Shown: in pieces, positions 16,380-25,109 of the stretch | Position numbering within the stretch: position 1 is the first letter of the stretch | How the letters are laid out: every line of letters begins with the position of its first letter | From: JAMHWF01 sp964371405 | GTDB taxonomy: Bacteria; Pseudomonadota; Gammaproteobacteria; Burkholderiales; Burkholderiaceae_C | Direction of reading: 5' to 3' | Assembly (NCBI GenBank): GCA_964371405.1 | Contig: CAYJLV010000001.1 | Span: 283,212 to 347,211 of the forward strand | DNA length: 64,000 nucleotides | Translations under genes and position numbers: made by a program | The notes under the pieces: generated by a model | The model's database searches: none | What the model saw: only the letters and a program-made list of their open reading frames with translations | What the model was told of the DNA's origin: nothing

Positions 16380-17060
16380 TCAGTCGCTGCTGCTGCCGAA
16401 GCCGAACAGCGCCAGCAGGCTGACAAACAGGTTGTAGATCGAGACATACAGGCTCACGGTGGCCATCACGTAGTTGGTCTCGCCGCCGTGCACGATGCGG
16501 CTGGTCTCGAACAGGATCAGGCCGCCCATCAGCAGCACGAAGGCCGCGGACACCGTGAGCGAAAGGGCTGGCACGTCGAAGAACAGTGCGCCCAGACCGG
16601 CCAGGAAGGCCACGACGATGCCGGCCAGCAGGAACCCGCCCATGAAGCTGAAGTCCTTGCGGGTGACCAGCGCGTAGGCCGACAGCGCGACGAAGATCGC
16701 CGCCGTGCCGCCCATGGCCATCATCACGACCTGGTGGCCGTTGGGCAGCGCCAGGTGCTGGCCCAGGATCGGGCCAAGGGTGTAGCCCATGAAGCCGGTC
16801 AGGCCGAACACCGACAGCACGCCCCAGCCGCTGTCGCGCAGCTTGCTGGTCAGGAACAGCAGGCCGAAGAAGCCGGCCAGCGTCAGCAGCAGGCCAGGGT
16901 GCGGCAGCGCAAAGGCTGCGCTGGCCGCCGCGGTCGCGGCGCTGAAGAGCAGTGTCAGCGACAACAGTCCGCAGGTATTGCGCAGCACCCGATGGGTGCT
17001 GATCAGGCTCGGCGTGCCCTGGCGGGCAGCGACCAGGGGCTGGAGGTTCTCGGTGCTCAT
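16380..17060 (-). CDS. Bax inhibitor-1/YccA family membrane protein (copy 1)
   Basis: A 226-residue protein with about seven hydrophobic helices. The conserved GFMGYTLGPIL, SFMGGFL and C-terminal LYVSIYNLFVSLLALFG match the BI-1/YccA family. Family knowledge: inner-membrane proteins that modulate FtsH protease (YccA in E. coli) or act as pH-sensitive Ca2+ leaks (BsYetJ). ATG 17060 overlaps the stop of the hpf gene (ATGA). A second copy with the same neighbour order is at 20189-20905. Confidence 0.88.
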   Translation of the reverse strand: MSTENLQPLVAARQGTPSLISTHRVLRNTCGLLSLTLLFSAATAAASAAFALPHPGLLLTLAGFFGLLFLTSKLRDSGWGVLSVFGLTGFMGYTLGPILGQHLALPNGHQVVMMAMGGTAAIFVALSAYALVTRKDFSFMGGFLLAGIVVAFLAGLGALFFDVPALSLTVSAAFVLLMGGLILFETSRIVHGGETNYVMATVSLYVSIYNLFVSLLALFGFGSSSD

Positions 17061-17449
17061 GCCATGTCTCCTTGGGCACGGCCGGATTGCAGCGAGTCCC
17101 AGCGGTTGCGGCCCGGGCGCGCGCCATGGCGCACGACGTCGCGTGCCGGATGGGTGCGACCGAGGTGCTTGACGACCACCCGGCCGACGCGATCGGCAGC
17201 TCGGTCGATCACGGCGTACAACTCCGCGCCGACGTCCTTGATCACGGCGACGGGTGCGTCGAGCAGGTGGACCTGGATTCGGCAGTACTTGTCGACCCCG
17301 CCGCGCGGCCCGTTCTCGTCGCCGACACGGATCGCGACCCGCTGGATGCGGTCGCTGTGGCGCGTCAGCACGAAGCCCAGCCGGCGCCGCATGTGTTCGG
17401 CCAACGCCGGCGTCACCGTGAATCCCTGACCGTGGATGTCGACAATCAT
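17057..17449 (-). CDS. Ribosome hibernation promoting factor-like protein (copy 1)
   Basis: A 130-residue protein beginning MIVDIHGQGFTVTPALAEHM, with the HPF/RaiA-type beta-alpha fold and the stretch NGPRGGVDKYCRIQVHL. It resembles the short hibernation factors that bind the 30S decoding centre and silence ribosomes. It has an Arg/His-rich tail instead of the long dimerisation domain. The frame is open upstream to 17590, but that would overlap the divergent NhaR-like gene, and homology starts at ATG 17449. A frameshifted relative is at 20933-21273. Confidence 0.82.
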   Translation of the reverse strand: MIVDIHGQGFTVTPALAEHMRRRLGFVLTRHSDRIQRVAIRVGDENGPRGGVDKYCRIQVHLLDAPVAVIKDVGAELYAVIDRAADRVGRVVVKHLGRTHPARDVVRHGARPGRNRWDSLQSGRAQGDMA

Positions 17450-17519
17450 CTTGCACCTCAGCTTCGCCGTCAGTGGCGATACGCAAGAATCTAGGGCCAG
17501 CGACAGTCCGTGAAAATCA

Positions 17520-17558
17520 GATTGTTTGGCACACATCATCCGAAAAAAACGGACAATC
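17520..17558. promoter_or_regulatory. Inverted repeat in the hpf / NhaR-like divergent promoter
   Basis: GATTGT (17520-17525) and ACAATC (17553-17558) form a 6-bp inverted repeat separated by an A-rich 27-nt stretch. The position between a LysR-family gene and its divergent neighbour is typical of an autoregulatory LysR site. It is short and could be chance. Confidence 0.35.
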
Positions 17559-17595
17559 GTGCCTGCCAGGCCAGACTGCACGACGGCCAATGCCC

Positions 17596-18522
17596 ATGAA
17601 CTACAAGCACCTCCACTACTTCCTGCAGGTGGCCAAGCTCGGCGGCGTGCTGCGTGCCAGCGAACGTCTTCATCTGTCGCCGCAGACGATCAGCGGCCAG
17701 ATCCAGTCGCTCGAGGAGGCGCTTGGCACGCCGCTGTTCGCCAAGAGCGGGCGCGGCCTGGTGCTGACCGAAGCCGGCCGCATGGTGCTCGGCTACGCCG
17801 AGGACATCTTCTCGACCGGTGCCGAGCTCGAGGAGGCTGTGCGCGACTACCCACGCAAGGGCAAGCTGCTCGAGTTTCGCGTCGGCGTGGCCGACGCCGT
17901 GCCGAAGACGATCGCCTGCCGCCTGATCGAGCCGGCCTCGCAGCTGCCAGAGCCGGTTCGCATCGTCTGCCGCGAATGGAAGCTCGACACGCTGCTCGGC
18001 GAGTTGGCCCTGCACCGGCTCGACCTCGTGATCGCCGATGCGCCCATCCCCTCCGGCATCAGCGTGCGCGCCTTCAACCACAGGCTGGGCAGTTGCGGTG
18101 TCAGCTTCTTCGCAGCACCGGCGCTGTTCGACTTGTGCAATAGGCGCTTCCCGGCCTGCCTCGACGGTGCGCCGCTGCTGATGCCGGCCGACGACTCGGC
18201 GGTCGGCCAGCGCCTGCGCGCGTGGCTGCAGGCGCGGTCGCTGCACCCCCGGGTGGTTGGAGAGTGCGACGACAGCGCCCTGGCCAAGGAGTTCGGGCGT
18301 CGGGGAATGGGCATTTTTGTGGGGCCCACGGTGCTCGAGCGCGACATCGAGAAGCAGTACGGCGTGCGCGCGCTCGGCGCGACACCCGATGTCGTGGAAG
18401 AGTTCTTCGCGATCTCGGTCGAGCGCCGCATCACGCACCCGTGCGTGACGGCGATCACCGAGGCGGCACGCAACGAACTGTTCGCGCCTCCTGCGCGGCG
18501 GCGCGCCAGACGCGTCGCCTGA
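17596..18522 (+). CDS. LysR-family regulator, NhaR type (copy 1)
   Basis: A 308-residue regulator. The N-terminus MNYKHLHYFLQVAKLGGVL and helix-turn-helix LHLSPQTISGQI closely follow E. coli NhaR. The sensor domain shares VGVADA, GVSFF, FPACLDGAPLLMP and FGRRGMGIFVGPT with that family. NhaR responds to Na+ and activates Na+/H+ antiporter genes. Another in-frame ATG is at 17590. It is divergent from hpf-yccA-usp, so that unit may be its target. A second NhaR-like gene is at 25802-26683 next to cation transporter genes. The inducing ion cannot be inferred from sequence. Confidence 0.85.
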   Translation: MNYKHLHYFLQVAKLGGVLRASERLHLSPQTISGQIQSLEEALGTPLFAKSGRGLVLTEAGRMVLGYAEDIFSTGAELEEAVRDYPRKGKLLEFRVGVADAVPKTIACRLIEPASQLPEPVRIVCREWKLDTLLGELALHRLDLVIADAPIPSGISVRAFNHRLGSCGVSFFAAPALFDLCNRRFPACLDGAPLLMPADDSAVGQRLRAWLQARSLHPRVVGECDDSALAKEFGRRGMGIFVGPTVLERDIEKQYGVRALGATPDVVEEFFAISVERRITHPCVTAITEAARNELFAPPARRRARRVA

Positions 18523-18534
18523 ACGCGGCGAGCG

Positions 18535-18960
18535 TCAGCGCGCCGTGTCGTGCAGGATCGCCTGCGTGACCATGGACTGGGAGATCTGCCAGCGTCCCAG
18601 CACATGGCTGTAGACCATGCGCTCGTCGACGCTGATGCATCCGTCGGCAGTGATCACCGCGGCGGCCAGCCGGCAAACCAGCATCCTTTGCGCCGTGTCG
18701 TCGACCCGGTCCAGCAGCGCGTCGACGTAGGCAGCGGCAGGCGCGCGCAGCCACGAGCACTCGCACAGCGTCGAGCCCACGTCGTCGAGACAGCCACGCG
18801 CCAGATCCAGAAATCGCTCGCGGCGAATGCCGAGGCGTTCGAAGGCCTGGAGCTCATCGAGCCTCTGCATCTCACGCGGGTCGATGCGGCCGTTGGCGGC
18901 CACCATGAGCGCGAGCACGCTCGCAGCAGCTTCGTTGCGGTGGGCGCGTTGCTGGGACAT
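18535..18960 (-). CDS. TerB-like protein (paralog 2)
   Basis: A 141-residue helical protein. AANGRIDPREMQ and TADGCISVDERM are the two acidic turns expected of a TerB-like fold. It is the most divergent of the four paralogs and lacks the YPxxSxEAAARI opening. ATG 18960 has a strong GGAGGAGGT ribosome binding site. A perfect FNR palindrome TTGAT-CTGC-ATCAA lies 119 nt upstream with no other gene to serve. It converges closely (12 nt) with the NhaR-like gene. Confidence 0.72.
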   Translation of the reverse strand: MSQQRAHRNEAAASVLALMVAANGRIDPREMQRLDELQAFERLGIRRERFLDLARGCLDDVGSTLCECSWLRAPAAAYVDALLDRVDDTAQRMLVCRLAAAVITADGCISVDERMVYSHVLGRWQISQSMVTQAILHDTAR

Positions 18961-19451
18961 GGGCCGGGACCTCCTCCAATGCGGCGCGTTTGCGGAAACA
19001 CAGAACGCACCGGCCATCGGGTCCGGCCGAAGCCGGGAAGTTCCGTGACCAACCGCGCCAGCGGACGACCTATTGATCTGCATCAACGCGGCGGGATCCG
19101 TGCCTGTACGTAGCCCTCCGCGGCATCGCCGGCGTCCCCGGAAGTCCTGCTATCGGGAAGGCACTCCGGGAACATCCTGTTCAAGCATGTCGGGCGTGAT
19201 CAGAACGATGCCGCGCTCGGTGACGTAGAAACGTGCCCGGGTAGCGCGGGAAGACTTTCAGCAGAGATCTTCGATGGATTACCACGTAACAATCGGCTTT
19301 TCGTGAAGGCGATCCACACCCACAGTCGACCTGCAGACAACGCAGCCATTTCGATGGCTGCACGATCCCGGGCACTCCATGGGGCACTTTCGACATGCCC
19401 ACCGAAGGCCCAAAGACCTAAACCGCGGATTCTTCAGGCAAGGAGAGCCGG
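18961..19451. other. Intergenic region with one FNR box, no gene seen
   Basis: About 490 nt between two TerB-like genes. Apart from the ribosome binding site of the gene at 18960 and the FNR palindrome at 19073-19086, no convincing coding sequence was found. The only longer frame (19181-19402, minus) has no ribosome binding site or family features. It looks like long leader plus spacer. Confidence 0.5.
19073..19086. promoter_or_regulatory. FNR box TTGAT-CTGC-ATCAA
   Basis: A perfect match to the classical FNR/ANR consensus, centred 119 nt before the TerB-like gene at 18960. Placed at -41.5 it would give a start of transcription near 19038 and a leader of about 78 nt. Confidence 0.8.
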
Positions 19452-19871
19452 TCAGCTACGGGACGACGGCCGAAACATCTCACGGTGCAAGCCCCAATGC
19501 TCGACCGCGGCGACGAGCACCATCGACTCGCCTTCGTGGACCCGGGCGTCGACTTCAGCCAGTTCGACACACAGGCGCAGTAGTTTCAGCCGCAGCGCAG
19601 GGTCCTGGATTTCACCCATCAGATCCGCCAGCGTGCGCTCGTCCACCGGGCAGGCGTCGGCCCATTTCAACTGGTCGCTCGAAAGCAAGTCTTCGCAGAA
19701 GGTGTCCAGCACTGCGTGCAACTCATGTCGCGTCAGCCCCAACTGCTCATGCACGACCAGGCGGTCGAGCCAAGCGATCTCGGCGTCTCCGATATCGCCA
19801 TCGGCGAACACGGTCAGGGCGACGATGCGGGCTGCGGCCTGCGGGCTGTTCACGGGATAGCTGCGCATCAT
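19452..19871 (-). CDS. TerB-like protein (paralog 3)
   Basis: A 139-residue protein opening MMRSYPVNSPQAAARIVAL, almost the same as paralog 4 at 25346. The acidic turns are ADGDIGDAE and VDARVHEGES. ATG codons at 19871 and 19868 are both possible starts. It is 30 nt downstream of the zinc-ribbon gene and is the last member of the unit hpf2-yccA2-zinc ribbon-terB. Function is unknown beyond the TerB-like fold. Confidence 0.75.
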   Translation of the reverse strand: MMRSYPVNSPQAAARIVALTVFADGDIGDAEIAWLDRLVVHEQLGLTRHELHAVLDTFCEDLLSSDQLKWADACPVDERTLADLMGEIQDPALRLKLLRLCVELAEVDARVHEGESMVLVAAVEHWGLHREMFRPSSRS

Positions 19872-19901
19872 GGGTCTCGCTTGGGTGCTGTGGGTCGCGG
19901 G

Positions 19902-20168
19902 TCAGTCGAAGATGTTGCTCAGCCAGGACTTCTTGCGGTTGCCCTGCTGGCCTCGGCCATGCTCGTAGTCGGAGTCTGCGAATTGCGGTTGTGATTGCGC
20001 TGCCGCATTGACGGCCGAGGCTGGCGTCATCGCTGCCGATCGCTCGATCAGCTTGTCGAGTTCGCCGCGGTCCAGCCAGACGCCGCGGCATTGCGGGCAG
20101 TAGTCAATCTCGACGCCCTGGCGATCGCTCATCACGAGCGCGGTGTCGGTGCATGTGGGGCATTTCAT
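19902..20168 (-). CDS. TFIIB-type zinc-ribbon protein
   Basis: An 88-residue protein. C3-x2-C6 and C24-x2-C27 (MKCPTC ... YCPQCRGVWLDRGEL) form the zf-TFIIB zinc ribbon, followed by a polar, Gln/Arg-rich linker and the hydrophobic end SWLSNIFD. ATG 20168 has an AGGAG ribosome binding site at about 7 nt; the frame is open to 20192 but without a site. Such proteins are widespread small nucleic-acid or protein binders of unknown role. It sits 20 nt after yccA copy 2. Confidence 0.85.
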   Translation of the reverse strand: MKCPTCTDTALVMSDRQGVEIDYCPQCRGVWLDRGELDKLIERSAAMTPASAVNAAAQSQPQFADSDYEHGRGQQGNRKKSWLSNIFD

Positions 20169-20188
20169 GGTGTGCTCCTGGTGAGGGT

Positions 20189-20905
20189 TCATTCATCCGA
20201 GCTGCCGAAGCCGAAAAGGCTCAGCAGACTCGTGAACAGGTTGAAGATCGAGACGTACAGCCCGACGGTGGCCAGCACGTAGTTGGTCTCGCCACCGGTG
20301 ACGATGCGACTGGTCTCGAACAGGATCAGGCCGGCCGACAGCAGCGCGACCATCGCGGCCACGGCCAGGCCCAGCGCCGGCATCTGCAGGAACACGGCGC
20401 CCAGGCCGGCAATCAGCGCGATGACCATGCCGGCGAACAGGAAGCCGCCCATGAAGCTGAAGTCGCGACGGGTCGTCAAGACCCAGGCCGACAAGGCCAG
20501 GAAGGTGGCGCCCGTGGCCGCCAGGGCCATGGTGACGACCTGTGCACCGCCGGGTAGTGCAAGCGACTTGGCCAGCACCGGCCCCAAGGAGTAGCCCATG
20601 AAGCCCGTCAGCGCAAACACCGCCGGCAAGGCCCAGCCGCTGTTCTTGAACTTGTAGACGGTGAAGAGCAGGCCGAAGTAGCCGCCCAGGGTCAGCAGGA
20701 GGCCCGGCGCCGGCAGCTGGAACGCCACACTGGCAGCGGCGATGGCCGCGCTGAACAGCAGCGTCATCGACAGCAAGGCGTACGTGTTGCGCAGCACACG
20801 GCTCGTACTGGCGACATCCGTGGGTTTCGCGCTGCCTGCGGCGATTGGCGCCGAATGCGCGGTTTCCGGGTGAGCGGTCGAAGGGATGGGCGTCATGGAG
20901 TTCAT
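20189..20905 (-). CDS. Bax inhibitor-1/YccA family membrane protein (copy 2)
   Basis: A 238-residue relative of the 16380-17060 protein, sharing GFMGYSLGPVL, SFMGGFLF and the C-terminus SLLSLFGFGSS. The first 35 residues are a polar, Ala/Pro/Ser-rich extension not matched in copy 1. It starts 27 nt after the stop of the frameshifted hpf relative, repeating the order hpf-yccA seen at 17.4-16.4 kb. Confidence 0.88.
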   Translation of the reverse strand: MNSMTPIPSTAHPETAHSAPIAAGSAKPTDVASTSRVLRNTYALLSMTLLFSAAIAAASVAFQLPAPGLLLTLGGYFGLLFTVYKFKNSGWALPAVFALTGFMGYSLGPVLAKSLALPGGAQVVTMALAATGATFLALSAWVLTTRRDFSFMGGFLFAGMVIALIAGLGAVFLQMPALGLAVAAMVALLSAGLILFETSRIVTGGETNYVLATVGLYVSIFNLFTSLLSLFGFGSSDE

Positions 20906-20932
20906 GGTGTCGAGTCCTGGGGGCGTTGGAGT

Positions 20933-21273
20933 TCAGCGTTCGTGACTGATGAAGCGTTGGCGCATGCGGCGGGAGTCACTGCCCCGGCGCCACAAGCGCA
21001 TCAGGAACCGCGCGGCACGCGCCAGCGCGTTGTCCAGCGCCGTGCGCCAGTCGCTGGCCACGGAGTCCCCACCACCGACCCTGCGCCGTCGGTCCGGAGT
21101 TCCACCTGGCAGCGCTTGTCGATGCCGCCGCGCGGTCCGTTCACGTCCGACATCTGCACCTCGGCGCGTGGCACCAACCAGCCCAGGCGTCGCAGCACGA
21201 AGCGCACGCGACGTTCGGTCAGATCGCGCAAGTCAGTGGCATGCGGATGGCGGGACTTGAACAGCACTTGCAT
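20933..21273 (-). pseudogene. Ribosome hibernation factor-like gene (copy 2), frameshifted
   Basis: ATG 21273 begins MQVLFKSRHPHATDL, and VNGPRGGIDKRCQVEL parallels copy 1. In the starting frame the protein ends at 21001 with an unrelated tail. A one-base insertion at the GGGG run near 21066-21069 would restore a frame that reads DSVASDWRTALDNALARA and ends ISHER at 20933, aligning with the copy 1 helix. The span is one base short of a whole number of codons. Either the gene is recently broken, it is frameshifted during translation, or a G was lost in sequencing. It precedes yccA copy 2. Confidence 0.7.
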
Positions 21274-21476
21274 CACGGATCTCCATCGGTTGAGGGACAG
21301 ACGGAATGTGGGGCGCCTGGAGGTTCTGGAAAAGCAGTCTTTCAAGAACGCGAACTTCGGATAAACCTGAACACAGGACGGAGCTTCGACCGCAGACTTC
21401 GGGGTTTGGCGGCTCCGGCCGGCACGCGTTGCAGCACGCGAGCCTTCTGGCCCGTCACCCTTTGGAGAAGCACCCG

Positions 21477-22565
21477 ATGTCCAACGCTCGAACCGCCAAT
21501 GCCGTCCGTCTGGAGTTCGCTCCTGACTCCCTGGTTCAATCCAATCTGTCCGGCGCGGCCTTCACCGGCGACTGGCTCTGGGTGGCGGGCGACGAAGCCT
21601 GCGGCCTGGACCGCCTTCGCCGGGTCGACCCCGTGGGGCGAGAGGCCTTGCGCTTCGGCGAGGTGCGCGACTTCCCGCTCGCCGATCTGCTGGACCTGCC
21701 CGGCGCGGCCGGGGAGGAGGCCGACCTGGAAGGCATGGCCGTGGCCGACGGCCTCCTCTGGGTGGTCGGCTCGCATGGCCTGAAGCGCAAGAACGCCAAA
21801 CCGGACCGAGGCCACGCCGACAACGCCAAGCGGCTGGCAAAGGTGGCGCTGGACGGCAATCGTCGCCTGCTGGCCTGCGTGCCCATCGAGCCCGACGCCC
21901 AGGGCGAGCCCTGCCTGGTACGCCAGGCCCAGGACGGCCGTCGGGCGCTGCTCCTGAAAGGTGATGCGCAGACGAACCTGCTCACCCGTGCGCTCGCCGA
22001 TGACCCCCACTTCGGGCCATACATGGCCATCCCGGGCAAGGACAACGGCTTCGACATCGAAGGCCTGGCCGTGGACGGCCGTCGGCTGCTACTCGGCCTG
22101 CGCGGCCCGGTGCTTCGCGGCTGGTCGGCGCTGCTCGAGATCGCGGTGGAGGGTCGCGGCGATCAGCTGCGACTGGCGCCCCTGGACGACAGCGGCACGC
22201 TGGTCCGCAAGCACTTCCTGCAGCTCGACGGCCTGGGCGTGCGGGACCTGCACTTCTCAGGCAACGACCTCTACATCCTGGCCGGCCCGACGATGGTGCT
22301 GAACGGCGACATCCGCGTCTTCAAGTGGGCGGCCGCGCGGCCCTTGCTGGCTGCCAACCGCGAGCCTGTGCGCTTCGAGTCGGCGCTGACCGAGTCGGTG
22401 CCCCTGCCGCACGGCCGCGACACCAACCGCGCCGAAGCCATCTGTGACCTGCCGCCGGCGCTGTCGGGCGGCAAGGCGCGCTGGCTCGTGCTGTACGACG
22501 CGCCTGGCGCCGATCGAAAGGAGGGCGAGCACACCGTCTTCGGTGACCTGCTGCGCCACGATTGA
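21477..22565 (+). CDS. DUF3616 domain protein
   Basis: A 362-residue soluble protein. Repeated segments such as DLEGMAVADGLLWVVGSHG, FDIEGLAVDGRRLLLGLRG and RAEAICDLP follow the beta-propeller-like pattern of DUF3616 proteins. ATG 21477 has GGAG 9 nt upstream; the frame is open further left but without family features. No signal peptide is visible. It is divergent from the hpf2-yccA2 unit. No activity is established for the family. Confidence 0.8.
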   Translation: MSNARTANAVRLEFAPDSLVQSNLSGAAFTGDWLWVAGDEACGLDRLRRVDPVGREALRFGEVRDFPLADLLDLPGAAGEEADLEGMAVADGLLWVVGSHGLKRKNAKPDRGHADNAKRLAKVALDGNRRLLACVPIEPDAQGEPCLVRQAQDGRRALLLKGDAQTNLLTRALADDPHFGPYMAIPGKDNGFDIEGLAVDGRRLLLGLRGPVLRGWSALLEIAVEGRGDQLRLAPLDDSGTLVRKHFLQLDGLGVRDLHFSGNDLYILAGPTMVLNGDIRVFKWAAARPLLAANREPVRFESALTESVPLPHGRDTNRAEAICDLPPALSGGKARWLVLYDAPGADRKEGEHTVFGDLLRHD

Positions 22566-22681
22566 GATCGTCCGCCGCGGTCTGCTTCAGCCGCCTGGGC
22601 GAACTGGCCCGCGTGGCGCATGAAGCCTCGGCTGGTTCGCTGTTTGACGTAACTGTCGGCTCTGTTTCAAGGTAGAGAAGA

Positions 22682-23200
22682 ATGGAAATGCTGCTTTCAA
22701 GGGTCGGGTCGCTGCTTTACGGCATGAGATTCACCATGCTGTTTTTCTATGTGGGTCTGGTGGCGATCATCTTCGGCATTCTGGGAAAGTTCCTGCTGGA
22801 AACCTACAAGCTGATGAGCACCTTGCTGTTCGGCGATCTCGCGAAGATCGATCTGATCATCAAGGTGCTTGAGCTGGTGGACATGACGATGGTGGCGCAG
22901 TTGGTTTGGGTGGTGGCGCTTGCCGGTGTGTCGCTCTTCGTGACCACGGGGCACTTCGACAAGAAGGACATGAAGAAGCCCGACTGGCTGGACCACGTCA
23001 ACACCTACAACCTCAAGTTAAAGCTGGCGTTCGCCATCATCTCGATCTCTGGCGTGCATGCCTTGAAGACCTACCTGAGTGGCGACCTGAGCTTGGAAAA
23101 CATCCAGATCGTGACGATGGTGGCGGTCATCCACTTCACCTTCGTGCTCTCTGCCATCGGTATTTCTTTTGCGGAGCGATTGACCCGGGAGAAGACCTGA
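22682..23200 (+). CDS. YqhA family (UPF0114) membrane protein
   Basis: A 172-residue protein with four hydrophobic helices (about residues 16-38, 70-90, 112-130 and 140-162). The segment between helices 1 and 2 and the HFDKKDMKKPDWLDHVN loop are typical of UPF0114/YqhA. Family function is unknown. ATG 22682 is preceded by AGAGAAG. A lipid kinase-like gene follows 14 nt later. Confidence 0.85.
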   Translation: MEMLLSRVGSLLYGMRFTMLFFYVGLVAIIFGILGKFLLETYKLMSTLLFGDLAKIDLIIKVLELVDMTMVAQLVWVVALAGVSLFVTTGHFDKKDMKKPDWLDHVNTYNLKLKLAFAIISISGVHALKTYLSGDLSLENIQIVTMVAVIHFTFVLSAIGISFAERLTREKT

Positions 23201-23214
23201 GCGCGTCCACGGCC

Positions 23215-24180
23215 ATGGTCGTTCTCCCGGAAATCGACCCCACGTCTGCGCTGCAGTTCATCGTCAATGCGGCGTCGGGCAGCAGCGACGCGGAGGCCAA
23301 GCGCGAAATCGTCGAAGCCGCGCTGCGCGCTGGTGGACGGCGGGGTGACTTGCTGTTCTGCAGCCCCGCCGAGTTGATTGGCGTGTCGCATCAGGCGGCG
23401 AAAAGGGCGATCGCCACGCGTACGGCCGTGGTCGCCGTCGGTGGCGACGGCACGCTCAACACCGTGGCACAGGCCGCCCACGCCGCAGGTTGCGCCATGG
23501 GCGTGGTGCCACAGGGCACGTTCAACTACTTTGCACGCACGCACGGCATTCCCGTCGACCCGACTGAAGCGGTCCAATTGCTGCTGCGGTCGGCGCCTGT
23601 CCCGGTGCAGGTGGCGGGTGTCAACGATCGCGTGTTTCTCGTCAACGCCAGCCTCGGGCTCTACCCTGAGCTGCTGGAGGACCGCGAGGCCTACAAGGCG
23701 CGCTTCGGGCGCAGCCGCTGGGTGGCCTTTGTGGCAGCCTGCGCAACGCTGCTGCGCGCGCAGCGCAAGCTGCGCGTGCACATCGAGATGGGGGGCACTG
23801 TGCGCGACGTGCAGACCTTGACGCTTTTCGTCGGCAACAACCGGCTCCAGTTGCAGCAGCTCGGCGCCGAGCCGGAGGACACGGTCGCCGGCACGCCGGG
23901 TGACGGCAGCATGGCCGCCCTGATGCTGCGGCCCATCGGCACGTTGCCGATGATCGGGCTGATGCTGCACGGAGCGATGGGCCGCCTCGGCGAGGCCGCC
24001 GGGGTGGAACGCTTCGAGTTCCAGCACATGGTGGTCAACCCGACGCTGCCGCAAGGACGCCGCGGGGTGAAGGTGGCCTTCGACGGCGAGGTGACGACGC
24101 TGCGTGCACCGCTGGACTTCCGCGTGCTCGCCAGGCCGCTGTACCTGCTGGCGCCGTGGCCCGGGGAGGCTGGCGCATGA
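23215..24180 (+). CDS. Diacylglycerol/sphingosine kinase-like protein
   Basis: A 321-residue protein of the DAGK catalytic family. VVAVGGDGTLNTVAQAA is the signature ATP-binding GGDGT motif, followed by GVVPQGTFNYFARTHGIP. The C-terminal beta-domain carries the GDG and VAFDGE elements. Family members phosphorylate diacylglycerol or other lipids at the membrane face. The start is uncertain: ATG 23215 has a weak ribosome binding site and follows the yqhA stop closely. Its stop overlaps the start of the phosphoesterase gene (ATGA), indicating coupling. Confidence 0.85.
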   Translation: MVVLPEIDPTSALQFIVNAASGSSDAEAKREIVEAALRAGGRRGDLLFCSPAELIGVSHQAAKRAIATRTAVVAVGGDGTLNTVAQAAHAAGCAMGVVPQGTFNYFARTHGIPVDPTEAVQLLLRSAPVPVQVAGVNDRVFLVNASLGLYPELLEDREAYKARFGRSRWVAFVAACATLLRAQRKLRVHIEMGGTVRDVQTLTLFVGNNRLQLQQLGAEPEDTVAGTPGDGSMAALMLRPIGTLPMIGLMLHGAMGRLGEAAGVERFEFQHMVVNPTLPQGRRGVKVAFDGEVTTLRAPLDFRVLARPLYLLAPWPGEAGA

Positions 24181-24974
24181 CCGTCCTGCTGCAGGTCTCC
24201 GACCCGCACTTCGGCACCGAGCAGCCGACCGTCGTCGACGCGCTGACCGAATTGACACGGCAGCAGCGGCCCGATCTGGTCGTGCTGTCCGGCGACATCA
24301 CGCAGAGGGCCCGACCGGCGCAGTTCTGCGCCGCTCGCGCCTTCACGGACCGCCTGGCCGCGCCCGTGCTGGCGGTGCCGGGCAACCACGACATCCCGCT
24401 GTTCGATCTGTGGGCACGCCTGCACAGCCCTTATGGGCGGTACAGCACCGCGTTCGGGACGGATCTCGAGCCCGTGCACCGATCTTCGGAACTCCTGGTG
24501 GTGTGCGTCAACACCACGCGTCCGTGGCGACACAAGGACGGTGAGGTCTCCGCCTTGCAGATCGACCGTGTGGCGCGCCTGGTTGAGCATGCCGACCCTG
24601 CGCAGCTGCGCCTGGTCGTGGTGCACCAGCCCATCGCCGTCACGCGTGCCGAGGACGAGACCAACCGACTCCGCGGACATGCGGCCGCGCTGCGGCGCTG
24701 GGCTGAAGCCGGCGCCGACCTCGTCATCGGCGGTCACATCCACCTCCCCTACGTCATGCCGCTGCAAGGCCTGGCGCGCCCGCTGTGGGTCGTGCAGGCG
24801 GGCACGGCCGTGTCGTCCCGCGTGCGCGATGGCGTGCCCAACTCGGTGAACGTTCTGCGCTGGGGCGCGAATGCGGCGCCAGGAAGCTGTCGGATCGAGC
24901 AGTGGGACTACCAGACCGATGACCGGGCCTTCCGGCTCGCCAAGGTCAGCGAGGTCCGGCCGGACCGGACCTGA
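24177..24974 (+). CDS. Calcineurin-like metallophosphoesterase
   Basis: A 265-residue enzyme with all family metal motifs in order: VSDPHFG, LSGDITQRARP, VPGNHDIP, VVHQP and GGHIHLPY. These bind a di-metal centre that hydrolyses phosphomono- or diesters. ATG 24177 overlaps the upstream stop (ATGA), so translation is coupled to the lipid kinase-like protein. This suggests, as inference, opposed or sequential action in phospholipid turnover. A cyclic-nucleotide phosphodiesterase is an alternative. Confidence 0.88.
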   Translation: MTVLLQVSDPHFGTEQPTVVDALTELTRQQRPDLVVLSGDITQRARPAQFCAARAFTDRLAAPVLAVPGNHDIPLFDLWARLHSPYGRYSTAFGTDLEPVHRSSELLVVCVNTTRPWRHKDGEVSALQIDRVARLVEHADPAQLRLVVVHQPIAVTRAEDETNRLRGHAAALRRWAEAGADLVIGGHIHLPYVMPLQGLARPLWVVQAGTAVSSRVRDGVPNSVNVLRWGANAAPGSCRIEQWDYQTDDRAFRLAKVSEVRPDRT

Positions 24975-25109
24975 GTGCGGCTTTGCGGTGGGCGCATCAT
25001 TTTCTGGCGAGTTCGTATTTTCCTGAGTTGGAGTCTTGGAATGGCAGCTTCTTCCGAAGTTCAGCCCGGTGCATATTCCAGTCTGTAGTCACTCCCGGGC
25101 TCACCCGCC

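Noticed and set aside
19181..19402. A 73-codon minus-strand frame in the gap between TerB-like genes
   Set aside because: No ribosome binding site, no family similarity and irregular composition. It was treated as non-coding spacer.
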